This document shows, one piece after another, positions 39,801 through 50,999 of a stretch of 64,000 nt of DNA; position 1 is the stretch's first letter, and the number at the start of each line of letters is the position of its first letter. The stretch comes from Zygnema cylindricum. Lineage: Eukaryota > Streptophyta > Zygnematophyceae > Zygnematales > Zygnemataceae. The DNA lies in the NCBI GenBank assembly GCA_037447655.1, contig JBBHKE010000879.1, positions 53,654 through 117,653 on the forward strand, read 5' to 3'. The position numbers were made by a program, and so were the translations under genes. The notes under the pieces were generated by a model that saw only the letters and a program-made list of their open reading frames with translations, was not told the DNA's origin and made no database searches.

Positions 39801-41013
39801 TGTAGTATGTAGAATTGTAGATTGTCCAAAAAAAAATGGAAATGACTTGGCAAGTAACGAGAGCTGCTTGGCTGCCTCGAAAGCGAGACCTTTACCATAT
39901 ATAATACTGTGGTTGTGAAATTGACAAATAGCGACAAATTGACCAACTGCTGGCACGACCGATTGTAGCATTTAAGAAACGCATTGACGTTGGTAGCGCG
40001 TTGACCAACGGTCAACTATATTGTGGATCAATTTTTGGTCGCGTCCGTAAACCTTTTAGCCAGCATTAGACGGCTCTACATGTATCGAACACATTAAGAA
40101 AATGCTTCGCTGCATACGTGCAAAACCGTTCTAAAAATTGTCCACACGCGCACATTTCAGAACTACAGTACAGTATTTCAGCGTGACTATGAATTTTCGT
40201 TTGTACGATTACAATCGGTGCAGTTTCATTGGAGCCATTTCTTCGGGAAAATGTACTACTGTACTTTTTAATTCTCTTGTAGGACGGGGATCCAAGATTT
40301 CGAGGAAAGTTACAGGACTGTACAGTAACGTTTTCGACCAAAAGTGATTTTTCGCGTTGGACATAACAAATTTTCACGCGTGCGAAGCGCTGACAAGCTA
40401 GAAAGTTAATGTTTTCAATACATGTGTGACGCCCTTAAGGGTTTGTTCGTGAGGGGATGAAAATTTTAATTCATTCCAGCGTTTTTTGCGCATGAACCGC
40501 GTTCACATCTTTTATTTTCAAAAGAATTCCGCTTTACTAATATGTAATTTTCAAATTTTGTCTCCCTAATATGTAATTTTGACGCGTTGGACAGTCGCCC
40601 AATAGCATTGTAGGAAAGCGAAGGCGCCCTCAAAACAAGACCACTTGTGTACAGTTGTACTTCTGTAACACCCAGTACTGTACGGTAATGTACTTGTAAA
40701 ATTGCAATTCATAAGTGTGTCAGACTGTCGGGAGACTTTGCCTCATCAAATCATCGGAGGTATCGTAACAAGCTGTGCCCCTACTGTACTAATCTGTACG
40801 GTTTAAAATGAGAGGAACCAAGAACGTTAATTTAGTATCCATACTATTTTTTAATCATGACTTTAAAGTTTGAACCTTTGAAGAGGCTACCGAAGAGACC
40901 CTTATCCATAAGAAAACACGTGGAGAGCTGCTAGGAAAGCGTCACAAAGTCGCAAGTCGCAACTGGCTTGTGATAACGGCTGTCAGAGGGGGACGCAGCA
41001 CACTACAGTACAG
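39801..41013 (-). promoter_or_regulatory. Displaced upstream region of the CDPK-family gene
   Basis: This was contiguous with 33754-33864 before E4 inserted. No ORF looks real. GTAC motifs cluster at 40195-40330 and 40645-40800. The native promoter would be expected in the first few hundred bases, now about 6 kb from the coding start. Confidence 0.5.
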
Positions 41014-41015
41014 TA

Positions 41016-41695
41016 CACCGCCAATCGCTATTAGCGTTGTGTACACTAATTCCATCCCGTTTTTAAAAAAAATTATTCTCCAATAGCGTAGTTCATTCTA
41101 TTTTTTTCTGTATTCTATTTAGGGTTAATTTTCAGGTACCGTACAAAACGGAAGTACGTCATCGTTTAATTAGTGTGGTGTACGGATAGTGCCAGACCGT
41201 ACAAAAGTGTGCCTTTTAAGTAAAAAGGTACAATTCATTATGTTTAATAGCCGCGGACGCATGAGAATGTGCGGTCTTAAAAGGGGTTCAATCCGGGTGG
41301 TAAAAAATTACGTTCGCACATATTTGACCAACAACCGCATGGTCAACGGTGTGAACGTCAAACATATTCGCCTGTGGAAAGTCATTCTTTCAGTAAATGA
41401 ACGTAACTGAATGCAATGTCACGGCGGCGTATAACTGTAACATAATATATACAATTTCAACGCCGAGTAGGTTCCTTGTAAGAATTTATAGTTACTATTA
41501 ATGCTACTTTATGTTTATGGTTCATTTAACGTAAAGGTTTATTGTATTAAGGTGAAGATGGTCCCATTTAGTATAAATGTCCATTGTAATATGGTGTCGA
41601 ACACAAAATAAAATAAACCTTTATGTTACTATGGGGTTGATGTGCCAAAAAATCCTAAATTAAGGTTGTTATTCAATTGTTTTAGAATAAAACGA
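41016..41695 (+). repeat. Left half of a TA-flanked MITE split by element B
   Basis: Starts TA, then CACCGCCAATCGCTATTAGCG. The first about 330 bases align with the MITE at 58242 (shared TTGTGTACACTA, GTAGTTCATTCTATTTTTTT, CATGAGAATGTGCG). The matching right end is at about 52690-53173, so element B inserted into it. Confidence 0.7.
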
Positions 41696-41929
41696 CAACA
41701 TTTGGCGTTGGTGATATTTGGGGAGAGGAAACGCCAAATGCGGACAGTCCATAAAAAAATGGATCCGTTCTTGGCAAATCACAACCAACAGTTTTTTGGT
41801 GGGATCTGAACGGCGTCATTTTGACAAATATTTTATTTGTTCACGGCGAAGCAAGCGAACGCTTCGCCGCCTGCTCCACATTTCATCCATGGATTCCATT
41901 TCAACAACCGCAAGCGTATTTTAATTACC

Positions 41930-42610
41930 TTCCTCACGCCATCCATATATCTCACCTCTCCCCTCACTCTTTCGGTATGCCTCTACATCTTGGTGATCCA
42001 CCCCTTTTTCTCCCTCGCAAATTCGTCATATCGTTATTACGTCGAGCTAAGCCTTCCTTCCTCCCTATCAACCTACCATTTCCTCATCCAGCCACCCTGT
42101 CTCTTCCATATCTCCCTAAATTTATGGTGAATAACGCTCCCTCTTCCGGTTTGCGTGTCCCTCACCTTCGCCATATTCCTCACCTCCTTGTCTCCCCATA
42201 GGTCTGTTCCACCTCCCCCTCCCCCCCCCCTTTCCTCTCTCTCTACCTCTTCTGCACTCTTTTTATTTTCTCCTCTCCCTCTCTCTCCCTTCAGTGTGCC
42301 TCGCTTTATTTGTTAACATGTTCTCCACTTGTATTTGTATCCCCTTCCCTTCTCCCCCTCCTCCTCTACCTCTCCGCCCTTGCCTCTTTCTCTCTCAATC
42401 TCCCTCTCCCCCTCTCTCTCTCTCTGTATCTGCTTCTCCCTATCCCTGAATCCCTCTCCCTCCTTATATTCTTATCCATTTCCCTCCTTCCCACACTGAA
42501 GCCTATCGCACCCCTTTCAATGTATCTCCCTTCTCCCCCCTCCCCCTCCCCCCCCCCCCCTTCAAATGCCGCCCCCTCCCCCTCAATCTATTTCATTCCC
42601 TTTTCGTAGC
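41930..42610 (-). repeat. CT-rich (coding-strand purine) tract of element B
   Basis: Mostly C/T on the plus strand, with CCCTCTCCCTCT-type units and C10 to C12 runs at 42222 and 42550. It is the counterpart of 7330-8480 in element A. The ORFs here are compositional. Confidence 0.7.
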
Positions 42611-44363
42611 TCTCTCGAATTTGTTTTTGCGTAGCTTTTTTTTTTTGTACCTTTTGTTGTATTTTTTTTACTTGTTTGTTTTGTTGTCATTCGAATTATG
42701 TTGGTTGTGGTTGCTAATTTGTCATTAATTCACTTTTTTTTGTTTGTCTTACTTGCAGTTGTGATGTATGCAATATTCCTTCTACAAATGGAGATAACAA
42801 GCATACCATTAAAGTATAAGAGAATAAGTTTTGAACGAGAGGGGGGAATTGAAGGAGGAGAGGAAAGAGGGAGGCGAGGAAAGGAAAAGAGTAGAGGTGA
42901 GGGAGGAGAGGGGGGAAAGAAAAATGGAGAGATTTTAAAAAAGGGAGTATAGGTTGCTTTGATGTTTATCGAGTTTAGTTTTTTACTACACAAATGACAA
43001 AAACAACTAGAATATGGAGAAATCTAGGTAGGACTAATCTTTTGTGTTTTTGTTGGGGTTGTACATTTGGTAATTTTCCGACATAGGATTTCGTTTGTTC
43101 AGCTTTTAATTATTTTATATATACATTTCCAACTTTGTACAACTGTTATGTGCCCCGTGAAAGCAATATAAAACAAAGGAATCAGACGTTTATGGTTTTA
43201 ATTTATGTTATCCATATTTTTGTTTATGTTTATTATTTGTGCTTTTTGTATTTTGTATCTTATATATTAGTTTGCTCTACGTTTCAAAAATGTGCTTTTT
43301 CTTGTTAAAAAGTTATGATCCGAGGTTATTCTGATAACGAGATTAAAAAAAATGGCATTTTAGGACCGAAATAAAATAAGAAAATACAAGAAACAAAAAT
43401 GAATTCTGATTTTTGTTTGTAATTTCGGTGGACCAAACTTAAGAGGAGAAGTGTATACTTTTTATACTATTAACGAATAAAAAAATAACTTCGGATTACG
43501 TTTTATTTGTTTGGGCAAAGACTTCCCGTTATGCGCATGACACACAAGTAATTTATAGGATAGATCTTTTAATACGACTATGTATGCCTTCTATCTATAG
43601 TAAAGTCAAAGTTGTATAATTCAACCACGATATAATTTTGTCGTTGATTGGTAGAACTTAGTTTACCATCAAAATTACCATTCAGCGACGACACGTTCTC
43701 ACTGCTAGATTGTCTTGTCGAATTTTTGCACTTCAACGATGAAACTCTGTCGTCGCAAGCCGGGATTGACCTAGTAATTGACTGTATTTGTCACCATCCG
43801 TGGAGTTTAACATGTAACCGACGAAGCCCTAAACACATTGAAAACACGCGTGCCGAATTTGTGCACTTCAGCGATGAGACGATCTCGTCGCTGTAACTGT
43901 TTGAATGTCGAAAATGACCTAGCAATACATTGTATTTGTCGCCATCTCGGGGATATAACGTGTAATCGACGAAGCGTTTAACACATTGAAAACATTCGTA
44001 ACATCTAATGTCATCAAAGTCTTTTTCAATACATCATTTTCAGGAACAAACTTCAAAACGAAAAACAAAGAAGGATACGATTATATTCAATTCATCAAGG
44101 CTACAATTTATCCATCATAATTTGACAAACGTTAATTCATCAAAGTCTTTTTCCATACATCATTTTCAGTAACAAACTTCAAAATGAAACACCAAGAAGG
44201 ATACAATTATATTGAAATCATCAAGGATACAATTTTACCGACATTCTTTGACAAACGCTAAGTACAATTACCACACTAACCATCCAAAACTACTAATAAA
44301 AAGTATAAGAAATCAACACTAGTTCTATAATTTTATGCTAAACCTTTTCCTCCTCTTCACACA
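42611..44363 (-). repeat. Non-coding part of element B with hairpin modules
   Basis: Mostly AT-rich with no gene. A purine stretch lies at 42840-42940. Hairpin modules lie at 43681-43710 and, clearest, at 43867-43896 (CAGCGATGAG, 5 bases, CTCGTCGCTG). Two related stretches (44000-44060 and 44130-44190, with TCATCAAAGTCTTTTTC and CATACATCATTTTCAG) form a diverged direct repeat with a period of about 125 bases. Confidence 0.55.
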
Positions 44364-46151
44364 CTACACCACTTCTCTATGAAAAGACTCAAAATCTTCG
44401 GTCTCCCATTCAGCATCCGTGTCGTCAAGGACTTCATCCTCCCGAGTGTCGGCATCTTGAATGCCTTGGACAAAATCTCGTGCCACTATAGAGGGAATAG
44501 GCACCTCATTGCCTTCAAAATGGCACCGCCATTTCATGATGATGACTTGTAAATCCAAGGTGAGCATGCTCTCCTCCCATTTCCCGTCCTTCAACGACAA
44601 TCCGCACTAAATCATAGTTTTACGTGCGTAACCCATCACATTCTTGTCCTTCATTGCGTTGACTTCCCGAATTGAATCACGAGCCAACGTAAGGAAGAAA
44701 GCCTTCCGTGGCCCAACTAGCTTCCCGGACAACCCTTGCCACTCGGATGGGACCACGCATATTTCTCAGTCCCGTTCATTTCAATCCTCCCAATTCCGCG
44801 GCCAAACCTCCTTAATTTTGGAAATGACGAAGGAGTCGGCGGGTTGCACGAGGTGAGTCGCGCAAAGAGGGAAGAAGTGGAGTATAGTCCTCTTGGCGAG
44901 TAAGTCTCAACTCAAATCCTCGGAATTGTTGTGACCGCCACAATTGTCGAGGAATATTATTTTTTCACGTCCTTCACGGTCGCCTTCGTAAGACCTCGAC
45001 TCTTCTATCATTGCGGAAATACAATTTTATCATTCCATCCTTTGGGGCCGGTTCGGTAGCAAACTCCTACAATAGGAAAAAATAAACGATAGGGGGAGGG
45101 GGTGAATTACGTGAGGGGGAGAGAATGAGGAAGGGAGAGGGGGGGGGAGAAGGAGAAATAATTAGTGAAGGGGAAAGGGAAAAGGAGGAAGCATTAAAAA
45201 CCAATACGAAACGGGAAAACATGTATTCATGGAGAGGATTACATAAAGATTAGAGAAAAATAAGGGAGATGAACAAAATGTCAAGTATTTAAAATTTATT
45301 TAAACTTACCCGGTACATCGTCAGGAATGCCCTTTATTGGGTAATTTCGAGCGCGGTTCGTTAATATTAACATTGGAGCCTCTATCCAGGCGTTCACTCC
45401 CCTTGTGAGTTGTACCGTTAATGTCATGGACTCTCCGCCGCCCACAACGTCCGCATATCTAACAACCTCGTCGCCGCGAAAGCATAAAGTTTTCTTGTTG
45501 TCCATATTTAGAATCAAAAGTGTCTCATCCATGGTCTCCACCAAATCCTCGTTAAAAAGACCTATTATCCACCATAAAAATAGCAAAATGCAAAAGAAAA
45601 CAAAACACAAGTAAGTACAATGATAAGGGAAATAAAATACAAAACTTTATATGACAAGAAGCAAGAAATAGAAGGGAAATTTGAATCTTACCCGATTGGA
45701 ATCCCCTTTTTAGTACTCCCAGGTAATATGCCACAGATCTTTCAATGTATTCCTCCTTCTCCGGACTTAGTTGTAGTTTGCCCTTTTGAGCTCGAGCGAC
45801 AATGCTATTATTTTCACAAAAGCGTTGAATCCAACGCCGACTGATTTTTGGCTTGATCTCGTCACCATTCTCGTCGGTAAATTTCGGCGCACCCTCTTTT
45901 TTCATTTCGACGATGATGTGATTCGCCATTTTTCCCACAATGACATCGGCATTTTCAATCCTGCCTTTTGGAATCGGAAGAATTCGTCCACCAGTTCCTC
46001 GTGAACCTTGACAACCCATGGTAACTCTTTCCTTCCCTTTCCTGGTAACGCCTTCGTTATCGCCACACTTCTCTTTCCAAATCTTGCGAAAGATAAGGTG
46101 AGAGTAGTCCCTCTTATCCCTTTGAGTAGCGCCACCCTTTCTACCCACCAT
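44364..46151 (-). pseudogene. Decayed DDE superfamily transposase (element B), exons 1 to 3
   Basis: Exons on the minus strand: 46151-45692, 45561-45310, 45066-44364, with GTAAG donors and AG acceptors. Exon 1 starts MVGRKGG and ends with a helix-turn-helix-like part (KISRRWIQRFCENNS, LSPEKEEYIERS), as in pogo/CENP-B-type transposases. Exon 2 holds the first catalytic block (TMDETLLILNMDN, FRGDEVVRYADV). Exon 3 holds FLDNCGGHN (second Asp intact), LLAKR and QPADSFV, and an acidic end with GKWEESMLTLDLQ. Exon 3 has a one-base deletion at the Trp codon after VFPQ (near 45008) and a TGA about 25 codons later (near 44910). It is very similar to the element A copy (477-1731), so they are one family. 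Inactive as read. Confidence 0.8.
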
Positions 46152-46246
46152 CGCCTCGCCTTCTGGTACATTGCGATTGGAGTAAGGAAAGAAAACAAAT
46201 TAGTGATTGAATTATTATGAAGACGAATAATTGAATTAGGGTGGTC

Positions 46247-46460
46247 GTTGTTAAATTAGCGACGACAAATTTTCGTCGCCTAATTCAGCGACGACAGCTC
46301 CTTGTCGTTGAATTAGGCCTCGTCGCTGAATTAGGCAACGATAATCTGTCGTTCCTAATTCAGCGATGAGCAGCAGTCGTTGCTTAATGGCGTAAAACAT
46401 GACTCCCCTAAGAAGCATGGTTCAGCGACGACTAAAATTTGTCGCCGCTTAGGTATGAAC
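46247..46460. repeat. Cluster of CAGCGACGA hairpin modules, 5' side of element B transposase
   Basis: At least five half or full modules occur in about 210 bases: TTAGCGACGACAAATTTTCGTCGCC, TTCAGCGACGAC...TTGTCGTTGAA, CTCGTCGCTGAA, TTCAGCGATGAG, TTCAGCGACGACTAAAATTT. It lies just upstream of the transposase start, where a promoter and transposase binding sites would be expected. Confidence 0.65.
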
Positions 46461-47862
46461 CTCTGTCGTGGCTATATTGAACAGGCCCGACAAATTTAAA
46501 AAAAACTTTGTGAGTGTGTGGGTTAGCGACGATAAGAGAAGAATAGAAGGAAAAAAGAAATTATTTGCAAATCACATACATACCGATTGCCGCAATTATT
46601 TTTGAGACAACTCCCAAGTGAGCATCACCACTTGTTCTTGTTGGGCGGCCAATTGCTCAGTGAGTGCCTCGATTGTTTGTCGCCATTCCTCTTTTGTCGG
46701 TGGTGGAGGTGGGGTAATCGGACGTCGAACCCGTGGGATTTTGCATAAACGGGGTCGCCTCACATAAACATTTTGGAACTTATGTAGAACTGAGGTACGA
46801 GCCGCACGCTAAGCCATTACCTTGGGAGTTTTTCGACAATACTTTAGGACGGCGTATAGACGGGGGTCCCACGGATGGTAAAGTCGCAATAAGTGGGAAA
46901 CATTCACCCGAAAACCGCGGTCGTCGTGAACAATCCACGTATGCCGTGGATTCCCCGGATCGAATTGTCGTATGTGGGCGACGTCGAGCCTCGGTCGTCA
47001 CCGTCGATGAAGAGCTACGTCGGATGAGCGGGAACATCCGGGGGGATGTCAAAAATTTCCGGACGGGGATTTTCCCTCGGGTTTAGGGAGCGAGGTTCAC
47101 CGTACCTCTAGTGTTCAGGCCATTCAGCCACCAAAATGTAGTGCTCGGCCCGAGGCACAAAACTGTCTATGTCTTCCTCTCCCGTGGGAGAAGGAAAAAA
47201 CCAATCCGGATCCTCAACTCGGTAGGGAGCTTGTAGACCCGGATTTCCCAATACAATGCCTCTCTCCGTATTCGGTGATGGAGGCGCCTCGAAAACGTCG
47301 TCATCATCCACGTATTCATCCTCTGGTTGTCTCCCTTGGCTATCCGGACTTTGCTCGTCCTCGGTGGCGGGCTCATCCACATCTTTCCATACCCAAATAT
47401 CTGTGGGATGTTCTACCTCGGGGGCTTGATTCTCAACCGGCGGTTCTTCCCCATCCACAATGCTCTCATCACTACAAGAAGTCGAGGGGACGTAATCTTC
47501 GTCACTCCAATGACTAACTTTCCGTTTACCAAGCTTTATTTCCCTCCTCCTCTCTAACTTTTTTGTGCCTCACTCCCTCCCCCCTCCTCCCTCTCATGAA
47601 AAAATATATTTTTCCTTTTTATTATCTTCCTCCTCTCCACTCCTTCCCCATCCTCACTTCCCTCCCCTTTCTCAACCATCGCCCCTTTTCCCCTTCCTTC
47701 CTCATCTAACGCCGCCTCCCCTTCGGCCTCACCTTCTTCCTTCATCCCCCTCTCAACAGAAACCCTAATTTTCTTTTTTATCCTCGTACACCTCCTCTCT
47801 ACTCCTCCCCCCGCCTCACTTACCTCCCCTTCCTCAACCATAGCCCTTTTTCCCCTTCCTTC

Positions 47863-49178
47863 TGTTGTGATTTTAAAACTTTAGTACTCAGTAAAAGGGT
47901 CAGTGAGAGAGGGATTAGTACTTAGAATATTTTGAGTGTAAACACTTCAGTACTGACCACTAATAGTGTTACAGTAGTATAAGGATAAAAGAGTGTGCCG
48001 TACTTCTACAGGGACACGCGTCGGCATATGAGGACTTTGCAGGTATTTCAGAATGGCGCCGACACTCACATACACGTGTCGCATATCGAACGAGCAAATT
48101 CGCAAAATCGGACGGACGAAGGTTTCCAGAAAATGTACTGTACGAAATCAGTATAGAACGTTGATTCGAATCATGTCGACGGACGCGATTCGTACGGGAC
48201 CACAAGTGACGAAACATGCCGTACGCACTCAGGTGTTTCGTGCCGCACAACAACAGTCGGCTGGACGTATGTGAACTATGCTACAATACACGTCAAAGAA
48301 TGAACGGCGGATACGAATCGAGTCGGCGGAATATATTCGAAATGGGACCACATTTGGGATTGTGATTTCGACGCGTGTCGTCCACGGCGAAGATTTACTT
48401 TACATCTTACAGCGATCCGCGAATTTGGTGTTGACTTGTACGGACGCTTGGACGGATTAGCAAATTGCTCACTAAGGAAGTGACACAATTTATGTACGGT
48501 TCATATTTGTAAATATCTGAAACAACGTTAATTTTTATGTAGTGAATTACTTTTAGTGTTGCAAATTGTGAAATTAGATAAAAGTCATAATTAGGGTTTG
48601 GACGTACCTCCGGTACAATAGATGTACCGTTGACGTACATTGTCTTTATTTGAGTACAGTAATGAATTACACATGTAGCTATTTCATTAGTTTAGGGCTC
48701 AATAGATAACTTTGTGAGTATAAACTTGTAGGACTTAGTTTATTCTATCATCAGCTGAATTTATCAAAGTAACAGCAGACTTATTTTTTGCATCTTTGAC
48801 CTGTCAGTGTGATCACTTTGATTGACATCTGGATATGAAACTTTGTGTGTATGTTCTATGATATAGAAAATATATGGTTGTGTAGTTTCATTCTGTTGTG
48901 CTGCTTGTGTAGAATTGTGTTAGAGATTTAATTGGTTAGTTTGATAAGCTGTCAACTGTTTTTAGGAAACTCTGGAGCTCATAACTTTTGGATTCCTTTG
49001 TGGATCAGGCTATTATTTTGGGAAGTTATAGTGTCTAGTATATACTGCATATTGGTGCAGTTTGAGGTGTTTTTGTATATTGTGAGTTAATCTGTGTTGT
49101 CTGAAACACGGCTGTTTTGGGGTAGTCTGTGGGTGTCTTCCGTGAGTAATCCATGGTTGAAATAGGCCAAGGAAAACA
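47863..49178. mobile_element. Solo LTR (1,316 bp) in the repeat-coding ORF
   Basis: Begins TGTTGTGATTTTAAAAC and ends CCAAGGAAAACA. It is flanked by CCTTC on both sides (47858-47862 and 49179-49183). It contains no coding region. It does not obviously match the E1/E2 or E4 LTRs, so it is another family. Orientation not determined. Confidence 0.8.
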
Positions 49179-49432
49179 CCTTCCACACCTAACGCCGCCT
49201 TCCCTCCCGCCTCACCTTCTTCCTCTTTCCCCCTCTCATCAGAAACCCTAATTTTTTTTTTATCCTCGTACTCCTCTCATCTCCTCCCCGCGCCTCACTT
49301 CCCTCCCCTTCCTCAACCATTGCCCCTTTTCCCATTCCTTCAACACCTAATGCCGCCTCCCCTCCCGCCTCACCTTCTTCCTCCTTCCCCCTCTCATCAA
49401 AAACCCTAATTTTCTTTTTTATCCTCGTACTC

Positions 49433-50360
49433 TAAAATTTTGTGGTCTCCATTGACCCACAAAATGAGCAGCCTATGTAAAGCCTCTAGGATAATATTTG
49501 CCCCATCCACTTTCCCACTGAATAAGTGCCGCCCAGGCACACAAATATTTTGACCACCCTCACCCTTCTGAGGACAAAACTCCCTTGAGTCAAACGCAAA
49601 AAGAACCACTGAATTTGCTCTCCCTTGAGTCAAACGCAAAAAGAACCACTGAATTTGCTCCCCTGAGCTGTAAGTTATGGCTCGTCAAAAATGACCTTTA
49701 TAGTTAGAAGCTCTCTTAGAGAGAGGTACCTAAATATCACTAAGTCTTGGTCTGCCTACTCACGACTACCTACTACTAAACCCTAGTCCAGTAGGAACAC
49801 TATATAGTACAAGAAGGTACAATAGGAGATGTACTTATTGTACGGCCATTGTACGACATGGTCTACAAGGTGACACCAATCAAATCAGGAGCCATGGTTC
49901 CTCCTCCCATCTTCTCCGGTATCAAATAATGTGGCGCCACGTGGCACCGCGTGACGCTATATCCAAATGAAGCCAAAAGCTCACTTCGCGTGGCGGCTAC
50001 AATGTCCGCCGTCGGATCAAAACATATTTTACACGGTTCAGATTCGCGTACATGCATGAATTGCTCCTTTTAGTTAGTCTGCTGTTAATTAGCTGTTGCG
50101 TTAATTTTTATATATCTTTGAAACCTATCACGTGTATCGTTTCGATAACGCCTTAGTGGTTAAGACGTACGACTACAAAGAGGTCCACAGACCTAGGTTC
50201 AAATATGGACTTAAGCAACATTCTAGTAAAATATCCTCTATTTCAAAATCTGCCACTTTCTAAATATGGCGGCAGCCATGGCGTGCCTTTGATCCTCACT
50301 CTCTTTCTTTAAAGTAAACCTAAAGTAGAGAAGTGAACTATTAATTACCTCTTTTCAACA
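49433..50360 (-). mobile_element. Solo LTR of the E1/E2 lineage in the repeat-coding ORF
   Basis: On the minus strand it begins TGTTGAAAAGAGG and ends ATGGAGACCACAAAATTTTA (terminal CA mutated to TA). It is flanked by TACTC (49428-49432 and 50361-50365). 49700-50140 is clearly homologous to the E1 LTRs (for example GGAACCATGGCTCCTGATTTGATTGG on the minus strand). A short direct duplication of about 60 bases lies at 49568-49659 (CTCCCTTGAGTCAAACGCAA twice). Confidence 0.88.
50143..50212 (+). other. tRNA-like module in the E1/E2-lineage solo LTR
   Basis: The plus strand reads GATAACGCCTTAGTGGTTAAGAC, a convincing D-arm/A-box. About 30 bases later comes ACCTAGGTTCAAATATGG, a B-box-like T-arm. 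It is antisense to the LTR, like all other copies. This is the most tRNA-like of the set. Confidence 0.5.
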
Positions 50361-50999
50361 TACTCCTCTCTACTCCCCCCCCCCGCCTCACTTCCCTCCC
50401 CTTCCTCAACCATCGCCCCTTTTCCCCTTCCTTCCACACCCATACCCGCGTCCCCTCTCGCCTCACCTTTTTCCTCCTTACTCTCATCAACAACCCTAAT
50501 TTTCCTTTTTAGCCTTGTACTCCTCCTCTCTACTCCTCCCCCCGCTTTAATACTCTCCCCCTCCTCAACCGTCGCCGCCTTTTCCCTTCCTTCCTCAGAA
50601 AATACTGCCTCCCCCCACCCCTCCCCACTCAATGTGTTATCTTCCCCCCAACCTCGCCTTTTTCCTCCTCCTCCCTCTCATTTAAAACCTTAAATTTCCT
50701 TTTTACCTCCCTTATCTCTTCTATACTGCTTCCCGCGCCTCTCTTTCCTCCCCCTCCTCAACCGTCACCTTTTTTCCACTTCCCCCTTCATCATTTACCT
50801 CCTCCACCCTACTCACCTCAACAGATGCCTCCCTTTCGTTCCCTTCCCTTTCTCCTCCATCCCATCCAATGGCTAATGGGGTTGCTGCCTCTCGTTTCCT
50901 TGCTAAATCTTCCGCGGTTGCCGTAACAAGGGGAGGATAGCGACGGCGATTAGCCATCACATTATTTAGTCGCCTAATTTGTTTGCTACCGCCCTTCAT

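Larger units (their letters stand above)
46596..50999 (-). pseudogene. Decayed ORF with tandem charged repeats (accessory ORF of element B?), split by two solo LTRs
   Basis: The frame opens at 50999 (MKGGSKQIRRLNNVMANRRR) and passes into charged repeats of about 53 residues (159 bases) of the type KRKIRV...EEGEA...EGRGKGAMVEEGEGSEAGGGVERRSTR. Copies remain at 50721-50366, 49432-49179 and 47862-47554. A separate acidic part follows at 47520-47108 (KRKVSHWSDEDYVPS, EDEYVDDDDVFEAPPS, EDPDWFFPSP). Near 46740-46596 a coil-like end is readable (KEEWRQTIEALTEQLAAQQ) with a stop at 46596-46598. Frames shift between these pieces, and 46780-47107 has several stops. No known domain recognised. Its place beside the transposase suggests a transposon-borne protein or a captured gene. 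The function is unknown. Confidence 0.45.

Noticed and set aside
46733-47086. 117-codon plus-strand ORF
   Set aside because: It overlaps a minus-strand stretch with coding-like pieces, has no homology I recognise, and no splice or start context.
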